A stretch of DNA of 64,000 nt, taken from positions 186,001 to 250,000 of the forward strand of contig NZ_KQ948424.1 in NCBI RefSeq assembly GCF_001514065.1, in the 5' to 3' direction. How positions within the stretch are numbered: position 1 is the first letter of the stretch; every line of letters begins with the position of its first letter. A model generated the notes under the pieces. It had not been told where the DNA came from, did no database searches, and was given only the letters and a program-made list of their open reading frames with translations. The position numbers and the translations under genes were made by a program. Shown here piece by piece: positions 1 through 9,657 of this stretch. This DNA comes from Streptomyces antibioticus (GTDB lineage: Bacteria; Actinomycetota; Actinomycetes; Streptomycetales; Streptomycetaceae).

Positions 1-204
1 CGGGGCCTGAGGTACGGGGGTGCAGGAGGAGTCTGCAACACGCCGGCACTGCGTCGGCAGTCCCATTTCAACCCCCGGGACGGAACGGTGCCTGTCATCT
101 GCGTGACGGGAGGTCGGCATTCGGCTGGTGGGGGGCGGTCCGCCCTCGTCAGCGGCGGCTCCGGCCGCCCCTCTCCCCTGGGCCCGTTGGCCCGATTCTG
201 TTAG
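1..204. other. Intergenic sequence upstream of nagB
   Basis: No open reading frame with Streptomyces-like codon use, RNA gene or obvious repeat is visible here. The segment ends at the DasR operator in front of nagB, so it probably holds the nagB promoter. I could not pick out a confident -35/-10 pair. Confidence 0.4.
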
Positions 205-220
205 ATTGGTCTAAACCACA
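205..220. promoter_or_regulatory. dre operator (DasR binding site) upstream of nagB
   Basis: The 16-mer ATTGGTCTAAACCACA closely fits the known DasR-responsive element, a palindrome of the form ACTGGTCTAGACCACT. It lies about 60 bp before the nagB start. DasR is known to repress here and to be released by glucosamine-6-phosphate or GlcNAc-6-phosphate. The dasR gene is 5 kb away in the same locus. Confidence 0.9.
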
Positions 221-282
221 TGGCCCATTTCGGGTCCAGTCGAGCCCTCTCACAGACCGTCTCTCAGATCGGCAGGCCCAGC

Positions 283-1068
283 GTGGAAGTTGTCATCGTT
301 CCGGACGCCAAGGCGGGTGGCGAGCTCATCGCCGAGGCCATGGCGCAGCTCCTGCGGCGCAAGCCCGACGCCCTGCTCGGGGTGGCCACCGGCTCGACGC
401 CGCTGCCCATCTACCAGGCGTTGACGGCCAAGGTGCGGTCCGGTGCCGTGGACGCCTCGCGGGCGCGGATCGCCCAGCTCGACGAGTACGTGGGGCTGCC
501 GGCGGAGCATCCGGAGTCGTACCGCTCGGTGCTGCGGCGTGAGGTGCTGGAGCCGCTCGGGATCGGGATGGACGCGTTCATGGGCCCGGACGGCACCGCC
601 GAGGACATTCCGGGCGCCTGCGAGGCCTACGACGCGGCGCTGGCGGCGGCCGGCGGGGTGGACCTCCAACTGCTCGGGATCGGGACCGACGGGCACATCG
701 GGTTCAACGAGCCATGCTCCTCGCTGGCCTCCCGGACCCGGATCAAGACGCTGACCGAGCAGACGCGCATCGACAACGCGCGGTTCTTCGACGGGGACAT
801 CGAGCAGGTCCCGCACCACGTGATCACGCAGGGCATCGGCACGATCCTGGAGGCCCGGCACCTGGTGCTGCTGGCCACCGGTGAGGGCAAGGCGGACGCG
901 GTGGCGGCGACGGTGGAGGGGCCGGTCGCGGCCGTGTGCCCGGCGTCGGCTCTCCAGCTCCACCCGCACGCCACGGTCGTCGTCGACGAGGGTGCCGCGT
1001 CCAAGCTGAAGCTGGCGGACTACTTCCGGCACACGTACGTCAACAAGCCGGACTGGCAGGGCATCTGA
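283..1068 (+). CDS. nagB: Glucosamine-6-phosphate deaminase NagB
   Basis: NagB converts glucosamine-6-phosphate to fructose-6-phosphate and ammonia in the cytoplasm, the last step that brings GlcNAc from chitin into glycolysis. The 261-residue protein has the usual family length. LDEYVGL is at 66-72 and GTDGHIGFNEP at 134-144. These align with the E. coli catalytic residues as D67, D136, H138 and E143. The reading frame stays open upstream to 220, but that would put the start on the DasR operator, so the GTG at 283 (product begins MEVVIVPDAK) is preferred. The gene is convergent with dasD and shares a terminator with it. A dre site upstream places it in the DasR regulon. Confidence 0.96.
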   Translation: MEVVIVPDAKAGGELIAEAMAQLLRRKPDALLGVATGSTPLPIYQALTAKVRSGAVDASRARIAQLDEYVGLPAEHPESYRSVLRREVLEPLGIGMDAFMGPDGTAEDIPGACEAYDAALAAAGGVDLQLLGIGTDGHIGFNEPCSSLASRTRIKTLTEQTRIDNARFFDGDIEQVPHHVITQGIGTILEARHLVLLATGEGKADAVAATVEGPVAAVCPASALQLHPHATVVVDEGAASKLKLADYFRHTYVNKPDWQGI

Positions 1069-1087
1069 CGGCCTCGCGGCAATGCTT

Positions 1088-1121
1088 CAGGCGCCGGTTC
1101 CCTGCCAGGAACCGGCGCCTG
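1088..1121. terminator. Bidirectional terminator between nagB and dasD
   Basis: A perfect 14-bp inverted repeat (CAGGCGCCGGTTCC and its complement) encloses a 6-nt loop. It sits between the convergent stop codons of nagB (1068) and dasD (1140). No long U-tract follows, as is common in Streptomyces. Confidence 0.85.
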
Positions 1122-1139
1122 TGGTCGTCGTAGGGTCCC

Positions 1140-2627
1140 CTACTCCCCCGCGATGACCTCCGCCGCCGCCCGCCCGCACACCCGGGCCGCGCCGTGGGTC
1201 GCGATGTGGAGGGCGCCCCGGGGCGAGGCCTGCGGGACGCCCATCTCGACCACGATCGTGTCCGGGCGGGTGCGCAGGACCGAGTCGAGGGCCGAGCCCA
1301 TCCAGGGGTGGCGGTGCTCGTCGCGGACCACGGCGACGATGCGGCGGCGGCCCGCCGCGGCCAGGGCCGCCATGCCCGCGCCGTCGCCGACGAAGCTGCC
1401 GGTGTCGGTGCCGGGGAGGAGGCGGGTGAGTTCCGCGGCCACGCCCCATGGGGTCTCGTCGCCGACCGCGATGTTCGCGACCGGGGTGAAGGCGGCGACG
1501 AACGGTGCCTCGGTGAGCGGGGTGAAGCCGTCGGCGCCGGTGAGGGTCAGGGCGCGGCGCGCGGCGCGCAGGCCGACGTCCGGGTCGCCGGTGGCCGAGG
1601 CGTCCGCGGCCGACGCCGCCGCCGTCCAGTGGGCGAGGGCCCGGACCCGTTCGGCGGCGTCTGCGAGGCGTTCCTCGGGGAGGTCGCCGGAGCGGACGGC
1701 CGAGACCAGGGCGTCGCGCAGGCGGCGTACCGTCTCGTCGTCGGCCAGGCCGCCGCCCACGCAGATGGCGTCGGCGCCGGCCGCGATGGCGAGGACGCTG
1801 CCGCGTTCGATGCCGTAGCCGGCGGCGATGGCCTGCATCTCCATGCCGTCGGTGACGATGAGGCCGTCGTAGCCGAGTTCGCCGCGCAGGAGGTCGGTCA
1901 GGATCTTGCGGGAGAGGGTCGCCGGGTGGTCGGGGTCCAGGGCCGGGACCAGGATGTGGGCGCTCATCACCGCGCGGCTGCCGGCGGCGATCGCGGCGCG
2001 GAACGGGGCGAGTTCGCGCTCCGGCAGGACCGAGGCGTCCGCGTCGATGCGGGGCAGGGCGTGGTGGGAGTCGGTCGCGGTGTCGCCGTGGCCCGGGAAG
2101 TGCTTGGTGCAGGCCGCCACGCCCGCCGACTGGAGACCGGTGACATAGGCGGCCGTGTGGCGGGCGACCAGGTCGGCGGAGGCGCCGAAGGAGCGGACGC
2201 CGATCACGGGATTGGACGGGTTCGAGTTCACGTCCGCCGACGGGGCCCAGTTGAGGTTCACCCCGCAGGCGGCGAGGCGGCGGCCGAGTTCGAAGGCGAC
2301 CTCGCGGGTGAGGTCCACGTCGTCGACCGCGCCCAGGGCGTGGTTGCCGGGGAAGCTGGAGCCGGTCCGCACCTCCAGGCGCGTGACGTCGCCGCCCTCC
2401 TCGTCGATCGCGACCAGGACGTCGTCGCGTTCGGCACGCAACTGGGCGGTCAGGGCGGAGAGTTGCTCGGGCGAGGCGATGTTGCGGCCGAACAGGCCCA
2501 CTGAGGCCAGGCCCTCGCCCAGGCGGCGCAGCAGCCAGTCGGGGGCGGTGGTGCCGGTGAAGCCGGGCTGGAGGACCGTGAGCGCGTCGCGCGTGAGGGT
2601 GTCGGTGCCCTTGGCGAAAGTCGTCAT
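1140..2627 (-). CDS. dasD: Beta-N-acetylhexosaminidase DasD (glycoside hydrolase family 3)
   Basis: This 495-residue enzyme cleaves beta-linked N-acetylglucosamine from chitobiose-like sugars. The family 3 NagZ-type features are visible. DEEGG is at 75-79. KHFPGHGDTATDSH is at 175-188, where H188 is the expected general acid/base of the His-Asp dyad. VTDGMEM contains D260, the expected nucleophile. There is no signal peptide, so it should act inside the cell on disaccharide brought in by DasABC. It starts 9 bp after the dasC stop and is probably the last gene of the dasABCD unit. The C-terminal 150 residues are less conserved and I cannot assign them. Confidence 0.93.
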   Translation of the reverse strand: MTTFAKGTDTLTRDALTVLQPGFTGTTAPDWLLRRLGEGLASVGLFGRNIASPEQLSALTAQLRAERDDVLVAIDEEGGDVTRLEVRTGSSFPGNHALGAVDDVDLTREVAFELGRRLAACGVNLNWAPSADVNSNPSNPVIGVRSFGASADLVARHTAAYVTGLQSAGVAACTKHFPGHGDTATDSHHALPRIDADASVLPERELAPFRAAIAAGSRAVMSAHILVPALDPDHPATLSRKILTDLLRGELGYDGLIVTDGMEMQAIAAGYGIERGSVLAIAAGADAICVGGGLADDETVRRLRDALVSAVRSGDLPEERLADAAERVRALAHWTAAASAADASATGDPDVGLRAARRALTLTGADGFTPLTEAPFVAAFTPVANIAVGDETPWGVAAELTRLLPGTDTGSFVGDGAGMAALAAAGRRRIVAVVRDEHRHPWMGSALDSVLRTRPDTIVVEMGVPQASPRGALHIATHGAARVCGRAAAEVIAGE

Positions 2628-2636
2628 CGGGTGGCG

Positions 2637-3467
2637 TTATCCCTTCACCGCGCCGGCCGTCAGACCATTGACGGCCCTGCGCTGCAGGAAGACGAAGAGG
2701 ATCAGGATCGGGACGGCGAAGAGGGAGGACGCCGCCATGGTCGCGCCCCAGTCGTTGCCGAAGGCGGTCTGGAAGCTGGACAGCCACAGGGGCAGGGTCT
2801 GGGCCTCCGCCTCCTTGTTCAGGACCAGGACCAGCGGGAACTCGTTCCAGGCGGTGATGAAGCCGAAGAGCGAGGTGGACATCAGGCCGGGCGCGAGCAG
2901 CGGCAGGATCACCTTGCGGAAGGCCTGCGCGCGGGTGCAGCCGTCGACCATCGCCGCCTCCTCCAGGTCCTTGGGCACCGCGGCGACGAAGCCGCGCAGC
3001 GTCAGGATCGTGAAGGGCAGGATCATCATCATGTAGAAGACGGTCAGCGGGACCAGGCTGTTCAGCATGGACGCGTCCCGCACGATCATGTACATCGCGA
3101 TGATCATGACCTCCCAGGGCGCCATCTGGGCCAGCATGAACCCGATGATGAAGCCCCGGCGGCCCTTGAACCGCATCCGGGCGAGCGCGAAGGCGCCGGC
3201 CAGGGCGACGGCGAGGGACAGGACGACCGCGCAGACCGTGACGATCAGCGAGTTGGTGACGTACGTCCAGAAGTGGTCGACGCCCGTGGCGGTCTTGAAG
3301 TGCTCCAGGGTGATGTGGGTCGGGAACCAGACCGGGTTCTCCGAGATGATGTCGCCGGTCGGCTTGAAGGCCGTGGCGAACATCCAGTACACGGGGAAGA
3401 CGAAGCCGACGAACAGGACGACGGCCGTGGCGTTGGGCCAGATGCGGCTGAACAGCGAGCGCTTCAC
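2637..3467 (-). CDS. dasC: Chitobiose ABC transporter permease DasC
   Basis: DasC is the second membrane subunit of the N,N'-diacetylchitobiose importer. The 276-residue protein has about six membrane segments. An EAA loop (EAAMVDGCTRAQAFRKVILP) docks the ATPase, as in the MalG/CUT1 family. The GTG start at 3467 overlaps the dasB TGA by 4 bp, which indicates translational coupling. An open frame continues upstream to 4211, but it is only a shadow of dasB. No ATPase gene is present. In S. coelicolor the shared ATPase MsiK, encoded elsewhere, energises this transporter. Confidence 0.93.
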   Translation of the reverse strand: MKRSLFSRIWPNATAVVLFVGFVFPVYWMFATAFKPTGDIISENPVWFPTHITLEHFKTATGVDHFWTYVTNSLIVTVCAVVLSLAVALAGAFALARMRFKGRRGFIIGFMLAQMAPWEVMIIAMYMIVRDASMLNSLVPLTVFYMMMILPFTILTLRGFVAAVPKDLEEAAMVDGCTRAQAFRKVILPLLAPGLMSTSLFGFITAWNEFPLVLVLNKEAEAQTLPLWLSSFQTAFGNDWGATMAASSLFAVPILILFVFLQRRAVNGLTAGAVKG

Positions 3468-4444
3468 AGCTCGTCCTCCTCTTGCTTGAGCACGATCCGC
3501 AGGTAGTACGCGGTGATGACCAGCAGGATCAGGATGGTCAGGACGGCGATCGCGGCGCCCATGCCGTAGTGCTGGTTGCCGACGCCCTCGATGTAGGCGT
3601 AGACGGGCAGGATCTCGGTGAGCCGGTCGGGGCCGCCGCCGTTGATGGTGAAGACCTGCACGAACGCCTTGAAGATCCAGATGACCTCCAGGAAGGTCGT
3701 GGCGTAGAGGAAGGGGCGCAGGAAGGGAAGCGTCACGGTCGTGAAGCTCTTCCAGGCGCCCGCGCCGTCCAGGGCCGCGGCCTCGTAGAGCTCGCCGGGG
3801 ATCGTGGTCGTGGCGGCGTACAGGTTGATGGCGACGAACGGGATCGACTGCCAGACGATCAGCACGGTCACGACGAAGAACGTCGACAGCTGGCTGCTGG
3901 TCCAGCTGTAGTCGGCCATCGAGTGCCAACCGAGCTTGTCCAGGACCCAGTTGACGACGCCGAAGCGCTGGGCGAAGAGCCACTGGTAGACGGTGGTCGC
4001 GGCGACCACGGGCATCGCCCAGGCCAGCACGAGCCCGATCAGCAGCGTGACCCGCATCCGCTTGCCGAGGCGGGCCAGGAGGAGGCCGACCAGGGCGCCG
4101 AGGAGCATGGTCAGGACGACGTTGACGGCCGTGAACAGGATCGAGCGGCCGGTGACGCGCCAGAAGTCCTCGCCGGTCAGGGCCTGCTTGTAGTTGTCGA
4201 TGCCGTTCCACTCGGTGACATGCTGGATCAGCTGTCCCATGTTGAGGTTCTGGAACGACAGCAGGAGGTCCTTCAGCAGCGGCCAGCCGAGCAGCAGCAC
4301 GGTGGCCGCGCAGGCGGGCAGCAGCAGGAGGTACGGGGCGAGCGCGCCCGCGCGGGAGGCGGGCCGCTGCGCACCGGGCCCCCGCTGGTCCACTTTCGTC
4401 ACGTCCACCGGACCGGAGGGCGGCCGTTCGGTCTGCACGGTCAT
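3464..4444 (-). CDS. dasB: Chitobiose ABC transporter permease DasB
   Basis: This 326-residue MalF/CUT1-type permease is the first membrane subunit of the DasABC importer. A roughly 30-residue cytoplasmic N-terminus leads into six hydrophobic segments, beginning at ALAPYLLLLPA. The EAA loop reads EAAALDGAGAWKSF near residue 220. The ATG at 4444 lies 70 bp after the dasA stop. A GC hairpin in that gap may lower dasB expression relative to dasA. The gene overlaps dasC by 4 bp. Confidence 0.94.
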   Translation of the reverse strand: MTVQTERPPSGPVDVTKVDQRGPGAQRPASRAGALAPYLLLLPACAATVLLLGWPLLKDLLLSFQNLNMGQLIQHVTEWNGIDNYKQALTGEDFWRVTGRSILFTAVNVVLTMLLGALVGLLLARLGKRMRVTLLIGLVLAWAMPVVAATTVYQWLFAQRFGVVNWVLDKLGWHSMADYSWTSSQLSTFFVVTVLIVWQSIPFVAINLYAATTTIPGELYEAAALDGAGAWKSFTTVTLPFLRPFLYATTFLEVIWIFKAFVQVFTINGGGPDRLTEILPVYAYIEGVGNQHYGMGAAIAVLTILILLVITAYYLRIVLKQEEDEL

Positions 4445-4476
4445 GCTCGCGTCTCTCTACTCGACCTACCGGAAAG

Positions 4477-4508
4477 CGGGGCGGGGACCGTCGCCGGCCC
4501 CCGCCCCG
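4477..4508 (-). terminator. Hairpin between dasA and dasB
   Basis: A 10-bp perfect GC stem (CGGGGCGGGG and complement) with a 12-nt loop lies in the 70-bp dasA-dasB gap. No U-tract follows. It may be a partial terminator or a 3'-end stabiliser that lets the binding protein be made in excess over the permeases, a common arrangement in binding-protein operons. This role is inferred. Confidence 0.55.
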
Positions 4509-4514
4509 TCGCCC

Positions 4515-5792
4515 TTACTGCTGCTGGGCGAGGCGCTTGTTGAACTCGCTCTCGACCTGCTTGGCGGCCTCGGCCGGCGTCTTGCCGTTGAGGACGGCGG
4601 TCATGTACGTCTTGACCGGGTTGGGGGCGTTCTCGACCGCGGCCCACTCGGGGATCAGCGGCGTGGTGCCACCACCGGCGGCGGCCGGCGCGGCGGCCTC
4701 GGCGACGGCATTGCCCGTCAGGTTGCTCTGCAGCGACTCCTTGTTGGGGATGACGCCGTTGAGCTTGGCCAGCTCGCCCTCGTACTTGTCGGACAGGGCG
4801 ATCTTCAGGAACTCCTTGGCGAGCGCCTGCTTCTTGCTGCCCGCGGCGACCGCGAGGTTGGAACCGCCGAGGAAGACGCCCTCGGGCTTGTCGGCCGTGG
4901 CACCGGGGATGGTGAAGTAGCCGATGTCCGACTCGATCTTCTTGTTGGCGGCGATGGCCGTGCCGGCCTCCCAGCCCATGCCGATGAAGGCACCGACGTT
5001 GCCCTTGGCGAAGACCTCGGCCTGCTGCGGGGTGGCCTCGTCCTTGTCCTTGGGGGCCTTGGACAGGGCCTGGAACTTCTTGTAGGTCTCGATGGCGGCG
5101 GCGACCTTCGGGTCGGCCAGGTTGGAGACGTACTTGTCGCCGTCCTTCTTCACCAGCTCGGCGCCCTCACCGATGGTGAGACCGACGAAGTGGTACCAGT
5201 TCTGACCGGGCAGGTAGATCGGCTCGGCCTTCGTCTTGTCGCCGATCTGCTTGAGGTCGGCGTAGAACTCGTCCCGGGTCTTCGGGGTGTCCTTGATGCC
5301 GGCGTCGGCCCAGACCTTCTTGTTGTAGATGACGACGCGGTTGGCGAAGTACCAGGGCGCCGCGTACTGCTTGCCGTCGTAGATCGAGGACTTGTTCAGG
5401 GACTCGGTCCAGTCGGCGCCGATCGTCGACTTGAGGTCGGCGAGGTCGGCGAGGCCGCCGGTCTTGGCGTAGGCCGGGGTCTGGGTGTTGCCGATCTCGA
5501 AGACGTCCGGCGGGTTCTCCTCGGACAGGGCGGTGGTCAGCTTCTGCTGGATGCCGTTCCACTGCTGGATCTCGAACTTGACCTTGGCCTTGGTCTTCTT
5601 CTCGAAGGCGGCCTGCACGTCCTTCTGCCACTGGTCCGGCGAGGAGCCGTCCATGACCCAGACGGTGAGGGTCTGGCCGGCGTAACCGTCCGCCCCCGCC
5701 TTGTCACCACTGTCGCCGTCGTCGCCCCCACACGCCGCGACGGAGACCAACATGGCCGCGACACCGATCGCGGTAATCAGCTTGCGTTTCAC
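4515..5792 (-). CDS. dasA: Chitobiose-binding lipoprotein DasA
   Basis: DasA is the extracellular solute-binding protein of the N,N'-diacetylchitobiose importer, 425 residues long. A type II signal peptide runs from MKRKLITAIG to the lipobox VAAC, with Cys21 as the lipidation site. A Gly/Asp-rich linker and a family 1 sugar-binding fold follow. The GTG at 5792 has GAGGAGG 7-8 nt upstream and gives an intact signal peptide. The open frame to 5849 would run into the operator region. Two dre sites lie 56-95 bp upstream. In S. coelicolor dasA links chitin sensing to development and antibiotic production through DasR. Confidence 0.95.
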   Translation of the reverse strand: MKRKLITAIGVAAMLVSVAACGGDDGDSGDKAGADGYAGQTLTVWVMDGSSPDQWQKDVQAAFEKKTKAKVKFEIQQWNGIQQKLTTALSEENPPDVFEIGNTQTPAYAKTGGLADLADLKSTIGADWTESLNKSSIYDGKQYAAPWYFANRVVIYNKKVWADAGIKDTPKTRDEFYADLKQIGDKTKAEPIYLPGQNWYHFVGLTIGEGAELVKKDGDKYVSNLADPKVAAAIETYKKFQALSKAPKDKDEATPQQAEVFAKGNVGAFIGMGWEAGTAIAANKKIESDIGYFTIPGATADKPEGVFLGGSNLAVAAGSKKQALAKEFLKIALSDKYEGELAKLNGVIPNKESLQSNLTGNAVAEAAAPAAAGGGTTPLIPEWAAVENAPNPVKTYMTAVLNGKTPAEAAKQVESEFNKRLAQQQ

Positions 5793-5847
5793 GCCATCCT
5801 CCTCAGGATGCCCACACCCCCCGCCCACGAAGCTGGGGCCCTGGACC

Positions 5848-6865
<1,018 letters not shown>

Positions 6866-6901
6866 TGCCGCTGGTGTAGCGCAACTGCCGCTCCTGCTCT
6901 A

Positions 6902-6935
6902 CGGTCCTCCCGTCTCCGTATGGACGGGAGGACCG
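6902..6935 (+). promoter_or_regulatory. 13-bp hairpin covering the cstA ribosome binding site
   Basis: CGGTCCTCCCGTC and its exact complement enclose an 8-nt loop. The right arm contains GGGAGG (6926-6931), the only Shine-Dalgarno sequence for the cstA GTG at 6940. The structure could end dasR transcription, or mask the cstA ribosome binding site in a read-through transcript. Confidence 0.7.
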
Positions 6936-6939
6936 CCCT

Positions 6940-9078
6940 GTGCGTACCGCGAACGTCCGAACCACCGTCATCTGGACCCTCGTCGGGCTGGTCGGAGCCA
7001 CCGGCTGGGCCGTGCTCGCGCTCGCCCGCGGCGAGGACGTCTCCGCCGCCTGGATGGTCGCCGCCGCCCTCGGCTCGTACGCGATCGCCTATCGCTTCTA
7101 CGCCAAGTTCATCGCCCACAAGGTCCTCAAGGTCGACCGGACCCGGGCCACCCCGGCCGAGCGCCTGGACAACGGCATCGACTTCCACCCCACGGACCGA
7201 CGCGTCCTGCTCGGCCACCACTTCGCCGCGATCGCCGGCGCCGGACCGCTCGTCGGCCCCGTACTGGCCGCGCAGATGGGCTACTTGCCCGGCACGATCT
7301 GGATCATCGCGGGCGTCGTCTTCGCCGGGGCCGTGCAGGACATGGTGGTGCTGTTCTTCTCCACCCGCCGCGACGGACGCTCCCTCGGCCAGATGGCCCG
7401 CGAGGAGATCGGCCCGTTCGGCGGCGCGGCGGCCCTCATCGCCGCCTTCGCCATCATGATCATCCTGCTCGGGGTGCTGGCGCTGGTCATCGTCAACGCC
7501 CTCGCCCAGTCCCCCTGGGGCACCTTCTCCATCGCGATGACGATCCCGATCGCCCTGCTCATGGGCTTCTATCTGCGCGTCCTGCGCCCCGGCCGGGTCA
7601 GCGAGGTCTCGCTCATCGGCGTCGCCCTGCTGCTGCTCGCGCTGGTCGCGGGGCGCTGGGTGGCGGAGTCGTCCTGGGCCGACACCTTCACGCTCGCGCC
7701 CTCGACCCTGGTCGTCTGGCTGGTGGCGTACGGCTTCATCGCCTCGATCCTGCCGGTGTGGATGCTCCTCGCACCCCGCGACTACCTCTCCACCTTCATG
7801 AAGATCGGCACGATCCTCCTGCTGGCGCTGGGCGTCGTGATCGCGCTGCCCACGCTGAGGATGGACGCGGTGACGGACTTCGCCTCGCGCGGCAACGGCC
7901 CTGTCTTCGCCGGGTCGTTGTTCCCCTTCGTCTTCATCACCATCGCGTGCGGGGCGCTGTCCGGCTTCCACTCGCTCATTTCGAGCGGCACCACGCCCAA
8001 GATGATCCAGAAGGAGACGCAGGTCCGGATGATCGGCTACGGCTCCATGCTGATGGAGTCGTCGGTGGCCGTGATGGCGCTGATCGCGGCCAGCATCATC
8101 GACCCGGGCCTGTACTTCGCGATGAACGCGCCCTCCGGGGCCATCGGCACCACCGTGCAGGAAGCGTCCCGGGTGGTCACCGGCTGGGGCTACTCCATCT
8201 CGCCCGACGACCTGGCCCGTGCCGCCGAACGCGTCGAGGAGTCAAGCCTGTTGTCGCGCACCGGCGGCGCGCCCACGCTCGCCATCGGGGTCTCGGAGAT
8301 CTTCTCGAAGGTCACCGGCGGGAGCCTGCGCGCCTTCTGGTACCACTTCGCGATCATGTTCGAGGCGCTGTTCATCCTGACCGCGCTGGACGCCGGTACC
8401 CGGGTCGGCCGGTTCATGCTCCAGGACATGCTGGGCAACGTCATCAAGCCCTTCAAGAACGTGAGTTGGAGGCCCGGACTCGTCATCACCAGCGCGCTCG
8501 TGTGCGGGCTGTGGGGGTACTTCCTCTGGGTGGGCGTCCACGAACCGCTCGGCGGGATCAACCAGCTCTTCCCGGTCTTCGGCATCTCCAACCAGCTGCT
8601 GGCCGCCGTCGCCCTGGCCGTCTGCACCACGCTGCTGGTGAAGTCCGGACGCCTCAAGTGGGCCTGGATCACCGGCATCCCGCTCGTCTGGGACGCCACC
8701 GTCACCCTCACCGCGAGCTGGCAGAAGGTGTTCTCCGACGACCCCAAGGTGGGGTTCTTCGAGCAGCGGTCGGTCTTCCAGGACGCCATCGACCGGGGTG
8801 AGGTCCTGCCGCCCGCCAAGACCATGGACGACATGCACACCGTGGTCACCAACTCCACGGTCGACGGCGTCCTCACCGCGGTCCTCGCCCTGCTGATCGT
8901 GGTGGTGATCGCCGACGCGCTGAGAGTCTGTGTACGGCACGTACGGCGGCCGGCCCTCTCCACGCTGAGCGAGGCGCCGTACGTCGAGTCCCGACTCGTC
9001 GCCCCGGACGGGCTGTTCCCGACGCAGGACGAGAAGGAGGAGGCGCGGCGTGCGGTCGGCACTGCGGCGGGCCCTTAG
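6940..9078 (+). CDS. cstA: CstA-family carbon starvation/pyruvate transporter
   Basis: This 712-residue integral membrane protein belongs to the CstA/BtsT family, whose studied members import pyruvate or peptides during carbon limitation. It has many hydrophobic segments. Conserved family stretches include DRRVLLGHHFAAIAGAGPLVG near 90 and GFHSLISSGTTPK near 345. The GTG at 6940 has GGGAGG 9 nt upstream, inside a hairpin. The gene overlaps a YbdD-like partner by 29 nt, the usual cstA-ybdD pairing. It follows dasR on the same strand, so dasR read-through is possible. Confidence 0.92.
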   Translation: MRTANVRTTVIWTLVGLVGATGWAVLALARGEDVSAAWMVAAALGSYAIAYRFYAKFIAHKVLKVDRTRATPAERLDNGIDFHPTDRRVLLGHHFAAIAGAGPLVGPVLAAQMGYLPGTIWIIAGVVFAGAVQDMVVLFFSTRRDGRSLGQMAREEIGPFGGAAALIAAFAIMIILLGVLALVIVNALAQSPWGTFSIAMTIPIALLMGFYLRVLRPGRVSEVSLIGVALLLLALVAGRWVAESSWADTFTLAPSTLVVWLVAYGFIASILPVWMLLAPRDYLSTFMKIGTILLLALGVVIALPTLRMDAVTDFASRGNGPVFAGSLFPFVFITIACGALSGFHSLISSGTTPKMIQKETQVRMIGYGSMLMESSVAVMALIAASIIDPGLYFAMNAPSGAIGTTVQEASRVVTGWGYSISPDDLARAAERVEESSLLSRTGGAPTLAIGVSEIFSKVTGGSLRAFWYHFAIMFEALFILTALDAGTRVGRFMLQDMLGNVIKPFKNVSWRPGLVITSALVCGLWGYFLWVGVHEPLGGINQLFPVFGISNQLLAAVALAVCTTLLVKSGRLKWAWITGIPLVWDATVTLTASWQKVFSDDPKVGFFEQRSVFQDAIDRGEVLPPAKTMDDMHTVVTNSTVDGVLTAVLALLIVVVIADALRVCVRHVRRPALSTLSEAPYVESRLVAPDGLFPTQDEKEEARRAVGTAAGP

Positions 9079-9250
9079 CGGTCTGCGCTGGTACGTACGG
9101 GAGTTGACCGACGAGTCGGCCTACGACCGCTATGTCGCGCACGTCCGCCGGGACCACCCGCAGGCGGACGTGCCGACCCGGCGGGAGTTCGAACGCATGC
9201 GGACGGACCGGCAGGAGGCGGATCCGCGCCAGGGTCTCCGCTGCTGTTGA
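9050..9250 (+). CDS. YbdD/YjiX-family small protein paired with CstA
   Basis: This 66-residue soluble, Arg-rich protein ends in the GLRCC tail typical of the YbdD/YjiX (DUF466) family. It starts with GTG inside the last 29 nt of cstA, so translation is probably coupled. In enterobacteria the ybdD gene follows cstA and its product is thought to be needed for transport. The biochemical role is not established. Confidence 0.85.
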   Translation: MRSALRRALSGLRWYVRELTDESAYDRYVAHVRRDHPQADVPTRREFERMRTDRQEADPRQGLRCC

Positions 9251-9334
9251 AGGCGGATTCCAGCGGCCGTTGACACCGATGTCGGACCTTCACCGAATCG
9301 ACATACCGATATGCGGACGAGGTCTTCCACTCCT

Positions 9335-9347
9335 GTCACACCGTGAC
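9335..9347. promoter_or_regulatory. Perfect palindrome upstream of the DUF3311-symporter unit
   Basis: GTCACACCGTGAC is a 5-3-5 perfect inverted repeat 56 bp before the DUF3311 start, in a 150-bp gap. It resembles a regulator half-site pair; the binding protein is unknown. Confidence 0.35.
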
Positions 9348-9402
9348 CTAGATTGCCTGCGCGTTACACGGTGATCAGTGATGAGGGGATCGGAGCCGCC
9401 GC

Positions 9403-9657
9403 ATGTCATCAGAATCGCCCGAGGCCGGACCACCGGTGGTGACACCCGTCCGGGTGGTCATCGCCCTCTGCCTCTTCGCGCCCTTCGTGGCGATGCTGTG
9501 GGTGGGGTCGTACGCGAAGGTCGACCCGGCCTTCATCGGCATCCCGTTCTTCTACTGGTACCAGATGCTGTGGGTGCTCCTCTCCACCGCGCTGACGATG
9601 ACCGCGTACAAGCTGTGGCAGCGTGACCAGCGCGCCCGTCGTGGAGGTACCAAGTGA
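9403..9657 (+). CDS. DUF3311 small membrane protein
   Basis: This 84-residue protein has two hydrophobic segments, near VIALCLFAPFVAMLWVG and WYQMLWVLLSTALTM. Such DUF3311 proteins usually precede MctP-type symporters and look like a helper subunit. The ATG at 9403 is preceded by GGGGATCGGAG. The stop overlaps the symporter GTG by 4 bp. Confidence 0.88.
   Translation: MSSESPEAGPPVVTPVRVVIALCLFAPFVAMLWVGSYAKVDPAFIGIPFFYWYQMLWVLLSTALTMTAYKLWQRDQRARRGGTK

Noticed and set aside
1087-2787. 566-codon minus-strand open frame
   Set aside because: It is a GC-driven shadow of dasD: Arg/Pro/Gly-rich with no family features, while the dasD frame has clear glycosidase motifs.
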